A stretch of DNA of 64,000 bases from Vibrio celticus (GCF_024347335.1 NZ_AP025463.1:1364001-1428000); one strand, 5' to 3'; counted from the stretch's first letter, positions 1 to 9,073 are shown. Translations and numbers: made by a program. The notes: a model not told the origin generated them from the letters alone.

Positions 1-872
1 CTGAAAAACCTCTCATCATAAAAAATCACCCTAGTCGGCAAGCAACAGGCCCTAATAAATGGGCAAGAGTCACGCCTGAAAAACTGAAAACATGGCATGA
101 AACGGACCCAGATGTGTTTGTTGGAATGGTCGCTGCACCAGGACATCAAGCTGGACGAAACCGAGGCAGTTATTATAAGTACCCTACGTTGAATGGTTTT
201 GATCAAATGACAGCAAATGTTGGTGGCGTTTGGGATTACTTTTTGGGAAATGGTATGCGATTTTGGATTACCGCAGGATCGGATAGCCATGTCGCCTCTG
301 AAGCGGGTGGTCGTGATTTTTGGCCAGGACAATATACTAAGACCTATGTGTATGCGCAAAAAACCTCGAAGGATATTATGGACGGTTTAAGGCATGGCCG
401 CTCCTTCATGGTGTTTGGTGACCTTATCAATGGTATTGATGTGACTTTGCAATCTAGCGCCAACAAAACAGCATCGCTTGGGGAAACGTTAACGGTCTCA
501 AAAAGTGAACAACCTATCACGATGAAGGTTGAAGTCGATATTCCAACAACGGTTAACTTTAATAATGAACGGCCTAAACTGAATCGTATTGATGTCATCG
601 TAGGGGCAGTCGACGACTCGGTGTTGTCTGAAAATGGTAATGAGAGCACGAGTGTGTATCGCCGTATAAGTTCGGAAGAATGGCAGGTTGTGGATGGTAA
701 GGTGGTGTTTGAACTGACTCTTCCTAAAGACTTTGAAAATGGCTATGTCCGTCTACGAGGAACGAATACAGACACACTAGAGCCTAGCATTGATCACTGG
801 AACCAAAAGCAAGATCCTTGGCAAGATCTATGGTTTTACACCAACCCAATATTTTGGCAGTCCACACGCTAA
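1..872 (+). CDS. PHP-type metal-dependent hydrolase, C-terminal part (5' truncated)
   Basis: The frame is open from base 3 to the TAA at 870-872, so the real start lies before the window. A GTG at 114 is internal, because the residues before it continue the same protein. The visible part has a NHPSR stretch near the start and a GSDSH motif about 95 residues in, typical of the metal-binding C-terminal half of PHP or CehA/McbA-like phosphoesterase domains. The N-terminal HxH metal motif would lie outside. After the metal domain comes a beta-rich tail of about 150 residues. The substrate is unknown. The gene precedes a MoxR/Bat operon and a polysaccharide locus and may belong to that accessory region. 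A hairpin terminator follows it at 900-925. Family assignment is fairly safe; function is not. Confidence 0.7.
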   Translation, partial: EKPLIIKNHPSRQATGPNKWARVTPEKLKTWHETDPDVFVGMVAAPGHQAGRNRGSYYKYPTLNGFDQMTANVGGVWDYFLGNGMRFWITAGSDSHVASEAGGRDFWPGQYTKTYVYAQKTSKDIMDGLRHGRSFMVFGDLINGIDVTLQSSANKTASLGETLTVSKSEQPITMKVEVDIPTTVNFNNERPKLNRIDVIVGAVDDSVLSENGNESTSVYRRISSEEWQVVDGKVVFELTLPKDFENGYVRLRGTNTDTLEPSIDHWNQKQDPWQDLWFYTNPIFWQSTR

Positions 873-899
873 GTTATTTTTGCGGAACCAACCTTAAAT

Positions 900-925
900 A
901 AAGGCACCTAGAGCAGGTGTCTTTT
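900..925 (+). terminator. Rho-independent terminator after the PHP gene
   Basis: A 10-bp stem (AAAGGCACCT with AGGTGTCTTT, one G-T pair) has a 5-nt loop and a short T run. It lies 28 bases after the stop of the PHP gene and separates it from the MoxR operon. Confidence 0.65.
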
Positions 926-932
926 GCTTGGT

Positions 933-942
933 TAAACGTTTA
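933..942. promoter_or_regulatory. LacI-type palindrome TAAACGTTTA
   Basis: This is a perfect 10-bp palindrome centred on CG, in the 229-bp gap before the MoxR operon. LacI/GalR-family repressors bind palindromes with a central CG of this form. A second AAACGTTT lies at 1071-1078 and a perfect GAAACGTTTC at 9161-9170. No LacI-family gene is in the window. Confidence 0.35.
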
Positions 943-1054
943 TGCACATTTACTATTGTAAATGTAACTAAGTTTGGTCTCTTATGTGGTTGGTGAGATT
1001 CTTTTCACACTATTTAACCTTAAATAAGAAAACTGTAATCACAAAGTCTTGTAA

Positions 1055-1078
1055 TAGGTATAATCAATAAAAACGTTT
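1055..1078 (+). promoter_or_regulatory. Candidate MoxR-operon promoter with overlapping operator
   Basis: TATAAT at 1059-1064 is a consensus -10 box. I see no good -35 box at the normal distance. AAACGTTT at 1071-1078 falls where transcription would start, a classic repressor position. The ATG of the first gene is at 1102. Confidence 0.45.
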
Positions 1079-1101
1079 CTATTGTTATTGGTGAGACTAT
1101 T

Positions 1102-2070
1102 ATGTCGAGTGAAAAGATATTTGCTACGTTCGCTGCATTGACCCGTTATCTTGAAACCCAGGTGGTTGGTCAGCATGAGCTAGTTAGGCAGTTGGTTGTC
1201 GCTTTGCTAGCGGATGGGCATATTTTAGTGGAAGGCCCGCCAGGGTTGGCAAAAACACGTGCGGTAAAGGCGTTAGCTGAATGTATTGAAGGCGACTTTC
1301 ATCGATTGCAATTTACTCCCGATCTACTGCCATCTGATTTGACGGGTACCGACATTTATCGCCCAGAAACCGGGGAGTTCCAATTTCAATCAGGTCCGAT
1401 TTTTAATTCGCTAGTGTTAGCGGATGAGATAAATCGTGCCCCAGCGAAAGTTCAATCTGCCATGTTAGAGGCAATGGCAGAGAAGCAGATTACCGTAGGT
1501 AAGCATACTTACTCGTTACCCGAGCTTTTCTTAGTCATGGCGACACAAAACCCAATTGAGCAAGAAGGCACTTATCCATTACCTGAAGCGCAACTTGATC
1601 GGTTTCTGCTGCAGTTAAACGTAGAGTACCCAAATCGCGAGAGCGAACTGGCTATTTTGCGCCTTAATCGTGGTGAAGCATTAGGCCAAGTAGCCGAGCC
1701 GTCAGTCTTACTTTCTCAAAAAGAGGTGTTCGCAGCCCGACAACAGATCCTTTCTTTGCATATGGCGGAAGATGTAGAAGAGTACCTCATCCGTTTAGTG
1801 ATGGCGACACGTGAACCTCAGCGTTATGACGACCAGTTAAGTGCGTGGTTACAAATGGGTGTGAGCCCACGTGCAACATTGGCGCTTGACCGATGTGCGA
1901 GAGCCAATGCTTGGTTATCCGGCCGTGATTTTGTAACGCCGGAAGATGTGATGATTGTGGCTTATCCCGTTTTGAGACACCGCATAATCCGTAGTTATGA
2001 AGCGCAAGCGGAAGGTATCTCCGCGGATAAAATTATTCAAACTCTACTAGCACTGGTCGCGGCGGTATGA
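1102..2070 (+). CDS. MoxR-family AAA+ ATPase
   Basis: This 322-residue cytoplasmic AAA+ ATPase is of normal length for MoxR. Walker A (GPPGLAKT) is at residues 45-52 and Walker B with its Asp-Glu pair (LADEINRAP) at about 106-114. The conserved ATQNPIEQEGTYPLPEAQLDR block follows, then the C-terminal lid. MoxR ATPases act as chaperones with von Willebrand A proteins, usually to mature or insert cofactors into partner enzymes. Here the gene heads a tight six-gene operon. Its stop overlaps the next start by four bases (ATGA). The client is unknown. The closeness of a sulfatase and glycosidases makes an exported enzyme or envelope process plausible, but that is inference. Confidence 0.93.
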   Translation: MSSEKIFATFAALTRYLETQVVGQHELVRQLVVALLADGHILVEGPPGLAKTRAVKALAECIEGDFHRLQFTPDLLPSDLTGTDIYRPETGEFQFQSGPIFNSLVLADEINRAPAKVQSAMLEAMAEKQITVGKHTYSLPELFLVMATQNPIEQEGTYPLPEAQLDRFLLQLNVEYPNRESELAILRLNRGEALGQVAEPSVLLSQKEVFAARQQILSLHMAEDVEEYLIRLVMATREPQRYDDQLSAWLQMGVSPRATLALDRCARANAWLSGRDFVTPEDVMIVAYPVLRHRIIRSYEAQAEGISADKIIQTLLALVAAV

Positions 2071-2996
2071 TGTTACCTGCCCATAGTAACGGCTATGACC
2101 TGTGTTTAAAGGAATTACTTCACTACCGACAGGCGAGCGTGCGTTGGATGCCACCGGCACGGAGCATTTGGTCACACCTCAGCGGCTATCACCCGAGCTC
2201 CAAAAAAGGGCGAGGAATGGATTTTGCTGAGGTAAGGCCCTATCAACTTGGTGACGATGTTCGAAGTATCGATTGGAGAATTACCGCGCGAACGGGAAAG
2301 CCATACACCAAGCTATACACCGAAGAATCTGAACGTCCTACTATGCTTGTGGTCGATGTCTCTACTTCGATGCAAATGGGGACTAAATTGCTTTATAAGT
2401 CTGTGCAGGCTGGCCACCTGGCGAGTTTGTTATGTTGGCTTTCTGTCGCGCAAAAGGACCGAATTGGGGGGATTATATTTAATCAACATGAGGTAAAAGA
2501 TTGTGCTCCTGTTGCTCGTCAAGACGGGGTATTACATCTTTTAAATGCGTTGATAACGTTAAACTCGATGCCCGCAGAGCCTCACTCCTCTTCACAACAT
2601 TCAGCACTGATTTTTGAGCGAGTATTGGAGCAGTTAACGCGCTTATGCCCAAAAGGGAGTGATGTAATTTTTATTAGTGATTTCTTGGGGTTATCACCTC
2701 GCGCTGAAAATGTCATGTTACGGCTAGCGAAGCACAACTCGATACGACTTGTGCATATTTCTGATCCCATTGAACAAGGTGACACCAGCTTTAGACAGCA
2801 AGCTTGGGTTGCGGATAGCACGGGATATTGCCGAATTAATTTTGGTAATTCCTCCCATCGAGAGTCGTTAAAGCAAGACTTTGAGCAACGAATTACACAT
2901 TTAGCGCACGTTTCTAGGCGTTTGCAGGCTTCATTCTATCAGCTGTCGTCGGGAGATTCGTTAGTGGACCAATTAGGGGGGCTTCATGACAAGTGA
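2067..2996 (+). CDS. DUF58 domain protein (vWA-like, MoxR partner)
   Basis: This is a 309-residue protein. The DUF58 signature sits at residues 50-75: GMDFAEVRPYQLGDDVRSID followed by W and TART. A vWA-like fold follows with an intact MIDAS start DVSTS at 97-101. DUF58 proteins are regular partners of MoxR ATPases and are thought to present clients through the metal site. There is no signal peptide or clear membrane segment, so it should be cytoplasmic. The start overlaps the moxR stop, indicating translational coupling, and the 3' end overlaps the next gene by 11 bases. Confidence 0.9.
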   Translation: MMLPAHSNGYDLCLKELLHYRQASVRWMPPARSIWSHLSGYHPSSKKGRGMDFAEVRPYQLGDDVRSIDWRITARTGKPYTKLYTEESERPTMLVVDVSTSMQMGTKLLYKSVQAGHLASLLCWLSVAQKDRIGGIIFNQHEVKDCAPVARQDGVLHLLNALITLNSMPAEPHSSSQHSALIFERVLEQLTRLCPKGSDVIFISDFLGLSPRAENVMLRLAKHNSIRLVHISDPIEQGDTSFRQQAWVADSTGYCRINFGNSSHRESLKQDFEQRITHLAHVSRRLQASFYQLSSGDSLVDQLGGLHDK

Positions 2997-3444
2997 CGTC
3001 CTTTTAATAGAGTTAGCACCCATTGAAATACCACTTGAGCCGAGTTTTTGGCCGCTACCTATCGCGGTTTGGTTTTTGCTGCTGCCAGTGGTTGCGGCAG
3101 CCCTGTTTTTTTGGAGCAAACGTGCGCGACGTCCTCGAGCACAATTAGAGGCTATGTGTGAACTATTCGCCATTGAGAAAACGAAGAATATATCTGAACT
3201 GAATCAATTACTGCGGAAAATCTCCCTGACAATCGCAGGACGTGAGGAAGTGGCTGGGTTACATGGAAAAGCGTGGTTAATGTGGCTAGATAATCAGCTT
3301 GAACAGCGTTGGTTCACATCCATTGAAATGGAGTGGCACCATGCTCTATTTGCCTCGACCTCTCTTAGTGATGAGCATTGGAAAGGCTCTATTGAGCGGA
3401 CGCGAACTTGGATTGAAAAGCTCGATTGGAGTCGCCAATGTTAG
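2986..3444 (+). CDS. DUF4381 membrane-anchored protein
   Basis: This 152-residue protein has one hydrophobic segment at about residues 24-43 and a basic stop-transfer patch (KRARRPR). The cytoplasmic C-terminal domain carries the LHGKAWLMWLD pattern typical of DUF4381. Such proteins occur between DUF58 and vWA genes in MoxR operons; their role is not known. The start overlaps the end of the DUF58 gene by 11 bases and follows a G-rich stretch. The stop overlaps the next ATG by seven bases. The assignment rests on the sequence pattern and on position. Confidence 0.82.
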   Translation: MTSDVLLIELAPIEIPLEPSFWPLPIAVWFLLLPVVAAALFFWSKRARRPRAQLEAMCELFAIEKTKNISELNQLLRKISLTIAGREEVAGLHGKAWLMWLDNQLEQRWFTSIEMEWHHALFASTSLSDEHWKGSIERTRTWIEKLDWSRQC

Positions 3445-4406
3445 TCCTTGAATACTGGTATTTGGGAGCACTATTACCCTTGGCCTGGCTCGTAAGGCGT
3501 TGGTTGCCACCTTGTTCGCCATCGATTGAGTTAAGGCTTGGCAAGCTACCAAGTGAGCTTATTACAAGAAGTCATAGGCAAAGAGTACCGGCATTACTGC
3601 TGTCTTTTGCATGGTTGCTTATTGTTTTGGCTTTGGCTCGGCCTACATGGCTAGGAGAACCCGTGTTCACCTTTACAGAGCATAGAGATGTGATGCTGGC
3701 GGTAGATCTTTCTGGGTCAATGTACATTGAAGATATGAACGGAAGCCAAGACGAATCAATTAGCCGTCTATCGGCCATGAAAAGCGTATTGGCACAATTT
3801 GTCAGTCAGCGGCAAGGAGACCGACTTGGATTGGTACTATTTGCTGACCATGGCTATTTACACACGCCATTGACGCTCGATGTCACTAATTTGGAGCAGC
3901 AGATTTCGCAGCTTAGCATTGGCTTAGTGGGATACATGACAGCGATCGGTGAAGGCCTAGCGGTTGCCACCAAGACGTTCTTAGATAGTGATGCTTCGCA
4001 ACGCGTGTTGATACTGTTGAGCGATGGAAGTAATACGGCTGGAATTATCGATCCCAAAGAGGCAACTCGCCTGGCAGATGAGAGTGGTGTTGTGATCTAC
4101 ACCATTGGTTTGGGCGCGGAATCAATGTTGGTTGAAACCGCCTATGGTGGCATGGAAGAAACTAACCCCTCACATGACTTAGACGAGGCGCTACTCACTG
4201 AAATTGCCGATATCACGGGAGGGCAGTATTTTAGGGCTCGAAATCAGCAAGAGCTCAGCAATGTTTATCATCTGATTGATGAACTAGAGCCGATTGCAGA
4301 GGCTGAGTCGGTATGGCAACCAAGAGTTGAGCTATATCCATACCCGATTTACGGCTTTTTGCTTGTTATGTCTTTGCTATTCATCTACGGGAGGCAGCAT
4401 GGTTAG
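3438..4406 (+). CDS. vWA-domain membrane protein (BatA-like)
   Basis: This 322-residue protein has a BatA layout: an N-terminal hydrophobic stretch at about 7-20, a second membrane segment at 51-69, a vWA domain with intact MIDAS D90-S92-S94 (DLSGSM), and a C-terminal membrane helix in the last 25 residues. I chose ATG 3438 because GGAG lies nine bases before it. A TTG at 3426 is in frame but has no better site. BatA-type proteins are thought to work with MoxR on envelope or periplasmic clients. It overlaps both neighbours by 7-8 bases, so the operon is translationally coupled throughout. Confidence 0.88.
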   Translation: MLVLEYWYLGALLPLAWLVRRWLPPCSPSIELRLGKLPSELITRSHRQRVPALLLSFAWLLIVLALARPTWLGEPVFTFTEHRDVMLAVDLSGSMYIEDMNGSQDESISRLSAMKSVLAQFVSQRQGDRLGLVLFADHGYLHTPLTLDVTNLEQQISQLSIGLVGYMTAIGEGLAVATKTFLDSDASQRVLILLSDGSNTAGIIDPKEATRLADESGVVIYTIGLGAESMLVETAYGGMEETNPSHDLDEALLTEIADITGGQYFRARNQQELSNVYHLIDELEPIAEAESVWQPRVELYPYPIYGFLLVMSLLFIYGRQHG

Positions 4407-6240
4407 TTTCAATGAACCGCTTTGGTTAGCGGGTTTGCTAGTGCTTCCCCTTTGTTATTTTTTTAAACATAAAAGGTACGCGACGGGACTGACTGCACCG
4501 CATCTTGTTAGACATCAATTATCAAAAAACAAAGATGTCTTGAAACCATTAGTTCTGGTCGGTTGGCTAATTTCGATGGTCGCCTTGTCTGGCCCAAGTT
4601 GGCGTGAAGACCCCCAATCACCAAGTATTGATAATCAGGCAAGAGTGGTGGTGGTTGATATGTCTTATGCGATGAATGCGACGGATATTTTACCTAGTCG
4701 TTTTCAACAAGCATTTTACAAAACGACAGACTTAGTGTCCTCATTCACACACGGTTATACTGGCGTCGTCGCTTATACCGACCAAGGGTTTACTATTAGT
4801 CCACTCACGCATGATAAAAATACCGTTTTGACTCAGTTACAATATTTATCGCCTGAAATTATGCCTTCTCAGGGTAAAAATGCAGCGGCAGGTGTAAAAG
4901 AAGCGATTCAGCTTATGACGCAGGCTAATATTGTTTTCGGTGATATCGTGTTAGTGACTTCAGGTATTAGTGAGCGTGAGCAAAAAGCGATTCAAAGCCT
5001 ATTCAAAAATAGTCATTATCGATTGTCTGTTTTAGCTGTTGCTACTCCAAAAGGCGCAACGTTTATTGATAATGATGGTTCACTCGTTCGTGATAGTAAC
5101 GGCATAGCGTCCAGATCCGCTCTCGATCCAATGCGACTGAGTCAATTAGTCAAACGTGTAGGAGGCATTTATGTCGATTACCAGGCGACAGATAGAGATA
5201 TTATACAGCTACATCAATTCATAGCGGACCATGAAGGGCAGGATTCAATGGTGAGTCATAGTCCTGTGTCTGCACCGCTGTTGAATGATGGCTATTGGCT
5301 TATTTGGCCTTTAGCGCTACTACTTCTTGCAGGGTTCCGTCGGGGTGTGTTTTTTTCTGTCGTGATACTTGGAGCATTACCGATTGATAATGCTCATGCC
5401 ACGTTTTGGCGTAATGATGATCGTCAAGGCTATGAAGCATTTCTACTCAAAGATTATGATCAGGCGTTTATGTCGTTTTCAGATAATCGTTGGCAAGGCG
5501 TTGTATTGTATGAAAAGGGTGACTTTGAAGGGGCGGTAAAGGCATTTTTAAAAGTTGATGAGCCAGAAAATGACTATAACTTAGCGAATGCATTAGCAAA
5601 ACTAGGTCAGTATGAAAGGGCTGCCGAGTTGTATAGGGCTGTGTTGGTGAGAGATTCTAAGCACGAAAACGCGACCGCCAACTTGAACGTTGTGCAAGCG
5701 GCTATCGACAAGCAACTAGAGCAGTTAATAGAGGAACAAGAGCAAGACAACGCTGAAGGGAATTCAGAACAACAAGAATCTGGAGACAGTGAAGGTAGCG
5801 AAGAGCGAGAAGACGATAGTGGGGAAGATGGTGAGGATCAGGGCGATGACAGCTCACAAGCGCAAGGGGAAAATGATGATTCAAACGAAGGGGCTTCATC
5901 AGCATCCTCTAATTCAGCTCAGCCCAATGAACAGTCAGAACAAAATGATGTAAGTGATGAGCTTAATAGTCAGTCGTCTGGTCCTCAACAAACGCAAAAT
6001 GAAGCTGGAGATTATGCTGCTGACATTTTTGGTATGGGCAGTATCGATGATGACTTTGGGACGCCAACAGAAGCTGATTTGCAAGCCATTGAACATCAAC
6101 TCGCCGAACTAGGGGAGATTGATCCCGTCATTAATAGACTGTCACAGATAAAAGTCGACCCCAGTCTGCTATTAAGAAATCAACTTATTCTACAAGCTCA
6201 AGATAAACCACCGTCATCACCACATCCGATTGAATGGTAA
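4399..6240 (+). CDS. vWA-TPR fusion protein (BatB/BatC-like) with acidic tail
   Basis: This 613-residue protein has an N-terminal membrane helix pair at about 7-22 and 48-65, a vWA domain, another membrane segment near 295-320, a TPR region at about 345-440 and a long acidic Asp/Glu/Ser/Gln-rich stretch at about 450-560. It looks like BatB and BatC fused. The MIDAS is degenerate: D87-S89-A91 (DMSYA) instead of DxSxS, so metal binding may be weak or lost. I chose ATG 4399 because a strong GGGAGG lies just before it and it overlaps the upstream stop by eight bases. A longer frame from 4294 would overlap the previous gene heavily and is unlikely. Confidence 0.87.
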   Translation: MVSFNEPLWLAGLLVLPLCYFFKHKRYATGLTAPHLVRHQLSKNKDVLKPLVLVGWLISMVALSGPSWREDPQSPSIDNQARVVVVDMSYAMNATDILPSRFQQAFYKTTDLVSSFTHGYTGVVAYTDQGFTISPLTHDKNTVLTQLQYLSPEIMPSQGKNAAAGVKEAIQLMTQANIVFGDIVLVTSGISEREQKAIQSLFKNSHYRLSVLAVATPKGATFIDNDGSLVRDSNGIASRSALDPMRLSQLVKRVGGIYVDYQATDRDIIQLHQFIADHEGQDSMVSHSPVSAPLLNDGYWLIWPLALLLLAGFRRGVFFSVVILGALPIDNAHATFWRNDDRQGYEAFLLKDYDQAFMSFSDNRWQGVVLYEKGDFEGAVKAFLKVDEPENDYNLANALAKLGQYERAAELYRAVLVRDSKHENATANLNVVQAAIDKQLEQLIEEQEQDNAEGNSEQQESGDSEGSEEREDDSGEDGEDQGDDSSQAQGENDDSNEGASSASSNSAQPNEQSEQNDVSDELNSQSSGPQQTQNEAGDYAADIFGMGSIDDDFGTPTEADLQAIEHQLAELGEIDPVINRLSQIKVDPSLLLRNQLILQAQDKPPSSPHPIEW

Positions 6241-6245
6241 CTCCC

Positions 6246-7517
6246 ATGAAAAAATATGCGCTTTATTTAATTACTTGTTTATTGGCTGTTGCCCCTGTTT
6301 TTGCCGATGGTGGGATAGCTGGTCAGCGTTATACCGCAACATTATTGGAACAGGAGGAAAGTGGCCAAGATAGTATTTTAGTTCACTATACTCTCTCAAA
6401 TCGTCTTATGTATCCTAATAGTGAGGTCATCTATACCTTTTTTGTTGAGTCATCAGCAGATATTCATTTGTCGAGTGTTCTTCCCCCACAAGCTGAAGGC
6501 GTTACTGTGAGAAGGGTAAATCAAGATCATGACTACTATTTTGTCGGTAGCCAGCAATATAGAATTTCTAGTTATCAATTTGCCTTATCAACGGATCTTG
6601 TCGGTGAATTCGAGTTGCGCGGTGCATCGGTTATTCATCGTAAAGTTGATGGTATGGGTGCGGTGCAGCAGGTCGCACTCGAAGCGGAACCGTTAGTCAT
6701 TACTGGGCATGACATCCCATTAAAATATCGTGGTTTATGGTTGCCCTCTGATCAAGTTACGATTGAGCAGACATGGTCGGATCATCGATTAGAGATCGAA
6801 GTCGGTGATGCAGTAACTAGAACCGTGACACTCTTTATTCAGGGGATAGGGATAGATCAGTTCCCTACATTGGAGATTCCTAACCCTAGCACCGTCAATG
6901 TTTACAGCCAGCCTGTTAGCTTTAAGGAGCATGATGGGGGGACTAGCATGACGATAGAACAAACGCTGGTCCCAAGGCAAAGTGGCGCGCTAGTGTTGCC
7001 CACACTTTCAATTCCATGGTTTAACCTGACGGATAACACGATACAAACGGCAACAGCAGGGGGCGTTGAATTGAATGTGACATCTTCTATGGTGAGTTCT
7101 GACAGCGATGAATTCTTTATATCAACGACTTCTGACTCCTTTGTTAAAGATTGGCGAACGGTTGCTGGTGCAGTGACACTGTTGTGGTTGATGACATTAG
7201 TGGTTGCTTATCGACTCTATATAAAAACAAAACAATGTAGTTCAAGAAAAAGTAGACCACGGACAGCGACACGGAATAGCCTTTATCAATCAGTTTTAAA
7301 TGATGAGCCTCAGAGAGCCGCGTATTTTTGGACCCATGAAAGCGTAGAGATAAAGCGTCTTTATTGTTCGGAGTTTAACAAATACATTGCAGCGCATTAT
7401 TCAGCCGATAGTATTGAGCAGGATGAGGCGAAGTCGATGTTATTAAGAGCACTACGCCAAACAGTTAAGCCAAGGAGCGTCGTCAATGAAAAAGCATTGT
7501 CTACGTTAATACCGTAA
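6246..7517 (+). CDS. BatD-like exported protein
   Basis: This 423-residue protein has a signal peptide (MKKYALYLITCLLAVAPVFA), a long beta-rich region expected in the periplasm, one membrane helix at about 302-323 and a cytoplasmic tail of about 100 residues. This matches BatD (oxygen-tolerance family) proteins that close MoxR/Bat operons. An ATG at 6234 is in frame and overlaps the previous stop, but ATG 6246 gives the cleaner signal peptide. It is the last gene of the operon. With the two vWA proteins it would form the membrane-spanning part of the MoxR machine. Confidence 0.82.
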   Translation: MKKYALYLITCLLAVAPVFADGGIAGQRYTATLLEQEESGQDSILVHYTLSNRLMYPNSEVIYTFFVESSADIHLSSVLPPQAEGVTVRRVNQDHDYYFVGSQQYRISSYQFALSTDLVGEFELRGASVIHRKVDGMGAVQQVALEAEPLVITGHDIPLKYRGLWLPSDQVTIEQTWSDHRLEIEVGDAVTRTVTLFIQGIGIDQFPTLEIPNPSTVNVYSQPVSFKEHDGGTSMTIEQTLVPRQSGALVLPTLSIPWFNLTDNTIQTATAGGVELNVTSSMVSSDSDEFFISTTSDSFVKDWRTVAGAVTLLWLMTLVVAYRLYIKTKQCSSRKSRPRTATRNSLYQSVLNDEPQRAAYFWTHESVEIKRLYCSEFNKYIAAHYSADSIEQDEAKSMLLRALRQTVKPRSVVNEKALSTLIP

Positions 7518-7587
7518 ATACAGTATTGAGTTCTACCGTCAATGGGCATTGTTGATGCCTATTAGCTCTAGGGGTTTGGCGTAACAT

Positions 7588-7622
7588 CCCCATTGTTGCC
7601 ATTAGATTGAGTAACAATGGGG
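7588..7622. terminator. Inverted repeat between convergent genes
   Basis: CCCCATTGTT and AACAATGGGG form a perfect 10-bp stem with a 15-base loop between the ends of the BatD-like gene and the minus-strand lipoprotein gene. There is no clear T run, so its role as a terminator is uncertain. Confidence 0.4.
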
Positions 7623-7639
7623 AGCATTAACATGCAATA

Positions 7640-9073
7640 TTACATGTCACGACAACCAATATCGTCACAAATTCCATCTGCGATGAACGTGCTATACATG
7701 GAAGTGACTCCGCTCCAAGCTTCGTTCCCTAGTGATTTCTTGATGTAGTTTTCGACACTTTCTTGTAAGTGAGTTGCCATAAAAGCACCCACAAACATAC
7801 CTTGGTCAAGGCTTATTAATCGACGTCTTACTTCGCCATTGATATTAATCGCGTCGTACCAACCATACTCACCAACGACTTGGGGGTGGTGATGCTCGAT
7901 ATTGAGCATGAGTTCAATGGCATGCTGCTGGTTCAAAATTGAGTATAAAGCACTGGCGTGAGGGGTTCCCACACCTTCTTGAGCGGTGTTTATTTCGTTT
8001 CGGTGAAAGTGCTCACTCATAGCGTCTATGCCATATTCTGAGTAACCACCTTCGATAGTCGCGGATGAGGATAGAAAAGGAATATTATGCTGTTGAGTGT
8101 AGTCAATTTGTGTTTGAGTAGCGTGTTCAAACAGTAGCGGTTGTCCAACTAAGTATGGCTCATTAAACCAAATGGATGGCAGCAGGGCTTGAAAATATGC
8201 GCCTTTCCATGTGAGCATTGGTTGTAATATTTGTCCGTCGTTTGCTACATAGTCGGCTTGATATAAACGCATTTTGGTGAATACAGTTTCCGGGATGGGC
8301 TTGATGGTGTTTTGAGTTAATAAATGAGCCCAAATGGGGGCAAGTCGACTTTCATTGGATTTTCTATCAATGTAATAGCTGGTGATGCCAGGCTCGCCAG
8401 TATCGGGTAGCTCGTCCCTGAATCCGCCACTTAGTAAGCCTTTATCCGCATCATACAGTGCTAACCATGCTGCTGAAGAGTTCTGTATTAGAGTGTCGAA
8501 ACGGTGAGCAAGGTTTCTAAGATTTGGGTCAGAATTGGTCCAATAGGCACCAGCAACCGCAGCCATGGAAGTGATAAGGTTCGCTGAATCGACGGCAGAG
8601 GCAACAGCCTTAGGAAGCTTGTTAATTTGTCCATCAGATTCAATTCTGTACATCCAATAGAAATTCCCCTTCCACTTTGGCATCGCCTCCATGATCTCAA
8701 TGAGATCAAATAGCCTTTGTCGAGCCTTCTCTGAACCTGCTTTTTCCATCTCTGTGAGCACGTTTAGGTATAGACCCAGCGCCGTTACATTTAGACGCCC
8801 TGTCTGTTTTTCAATTAAGGCCCCGCTTTCGTCAAAATCAATGCTATTAAATGGAACTTTGGCCGCGGTACTTACCCCTACACCGTCTTGGAAAAACTGC
8901 AAGTTATCAGTGAGTTGCTGTTCAAAGTTTGCAGGGTACAAGCTTTGAGAAAGGTATATATGGTCTATTGGGTCGGGAAGAGCAGGATGTGATGAGTCAA
9001 CCGTATCGCTACTACATGCGAGTAGACCCCAAGTGAGAATCGATATACCAAAAGTCCTGGAATGGATTGTCAT
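7640..9073 (-). CDS. Glycoamylase-like (GH144-type fold) lipoprotein
   Basis: This 477-residue protein has a short lipoprotein signal with lipobox LLAC near residue 20. The sequence follows the glycoamylase-like (alpha/alpha)6 pattern: a SNESRLAPIWA block, LTWKGAYFQALLPSIWFNEP, a SSSATIEGGYSEYGI block, PHASALYSILNQQHA and, near the end, EYGWYDAIN followed by SLDQGMF. That pattern is shared by Pfam Glycoamylase proteins and by GH144 and related endo-beta-1,2-glucanases. I judge this from pattern, not from a search, so substrate is open. The gene diverges from a GH3 glucosidase with a palindromic operator between them, which fits a joint role in glucan breakdown at the cell surface. Confidence 0.62.
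   Translation of the reverse strand: MTIHSRTFGISILTWGLLACSSDTVDSSHPALPDPIDHIYLSQSLYPANFEQQLTDNLQFFQDGVGVSTAAKVPFNSIDFDESGALIEKQTGRLNVTALGLYLNVLTEMEKAGSEKARQRLFDLIEIMEAMPKWKGNFYWMYRIESDGQINKLPKAVASAVDSANLITSMAAVAGAYWTNSDPNLRNLAHRFDTLIQNSSAAWLALYDADKGLLSGGFRDELPDTGEPGITSYYIDRKSNESRLAPIWAHLLTQNTIKPIPETVFTKMRLYQADYVANDGQILQPMLTWKGAYFQALLPSIWFNEPYLVGQPLLFEHATQTQIDYTQQHNIPFLSSSATIEGGYSEYGIDAMSEHFHRNEINTAQEGVGTPHASALYSILNQQHAIELMLNIEHHHPQVVGEYGWYDAININGEVRRRLISLDQGMFVGAFMATHLQESVENYIKKSLGNEAWSGVTSMYSTFIADGICDDIGCRDM

Noticed and set aside
344..649. Minus-strand 101-codon frame inside the PHP gene
   Set aside because: It lies wholly within the PHP gene on the opposite strand and has no ribosome site or known motif.
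4294..4398. Longer start for the vWA-TPR gene
   Set aside because: It would overlap the previous gene by more than 100 bases and lacks the strong Shine-Dalgarno that precedes 4399.
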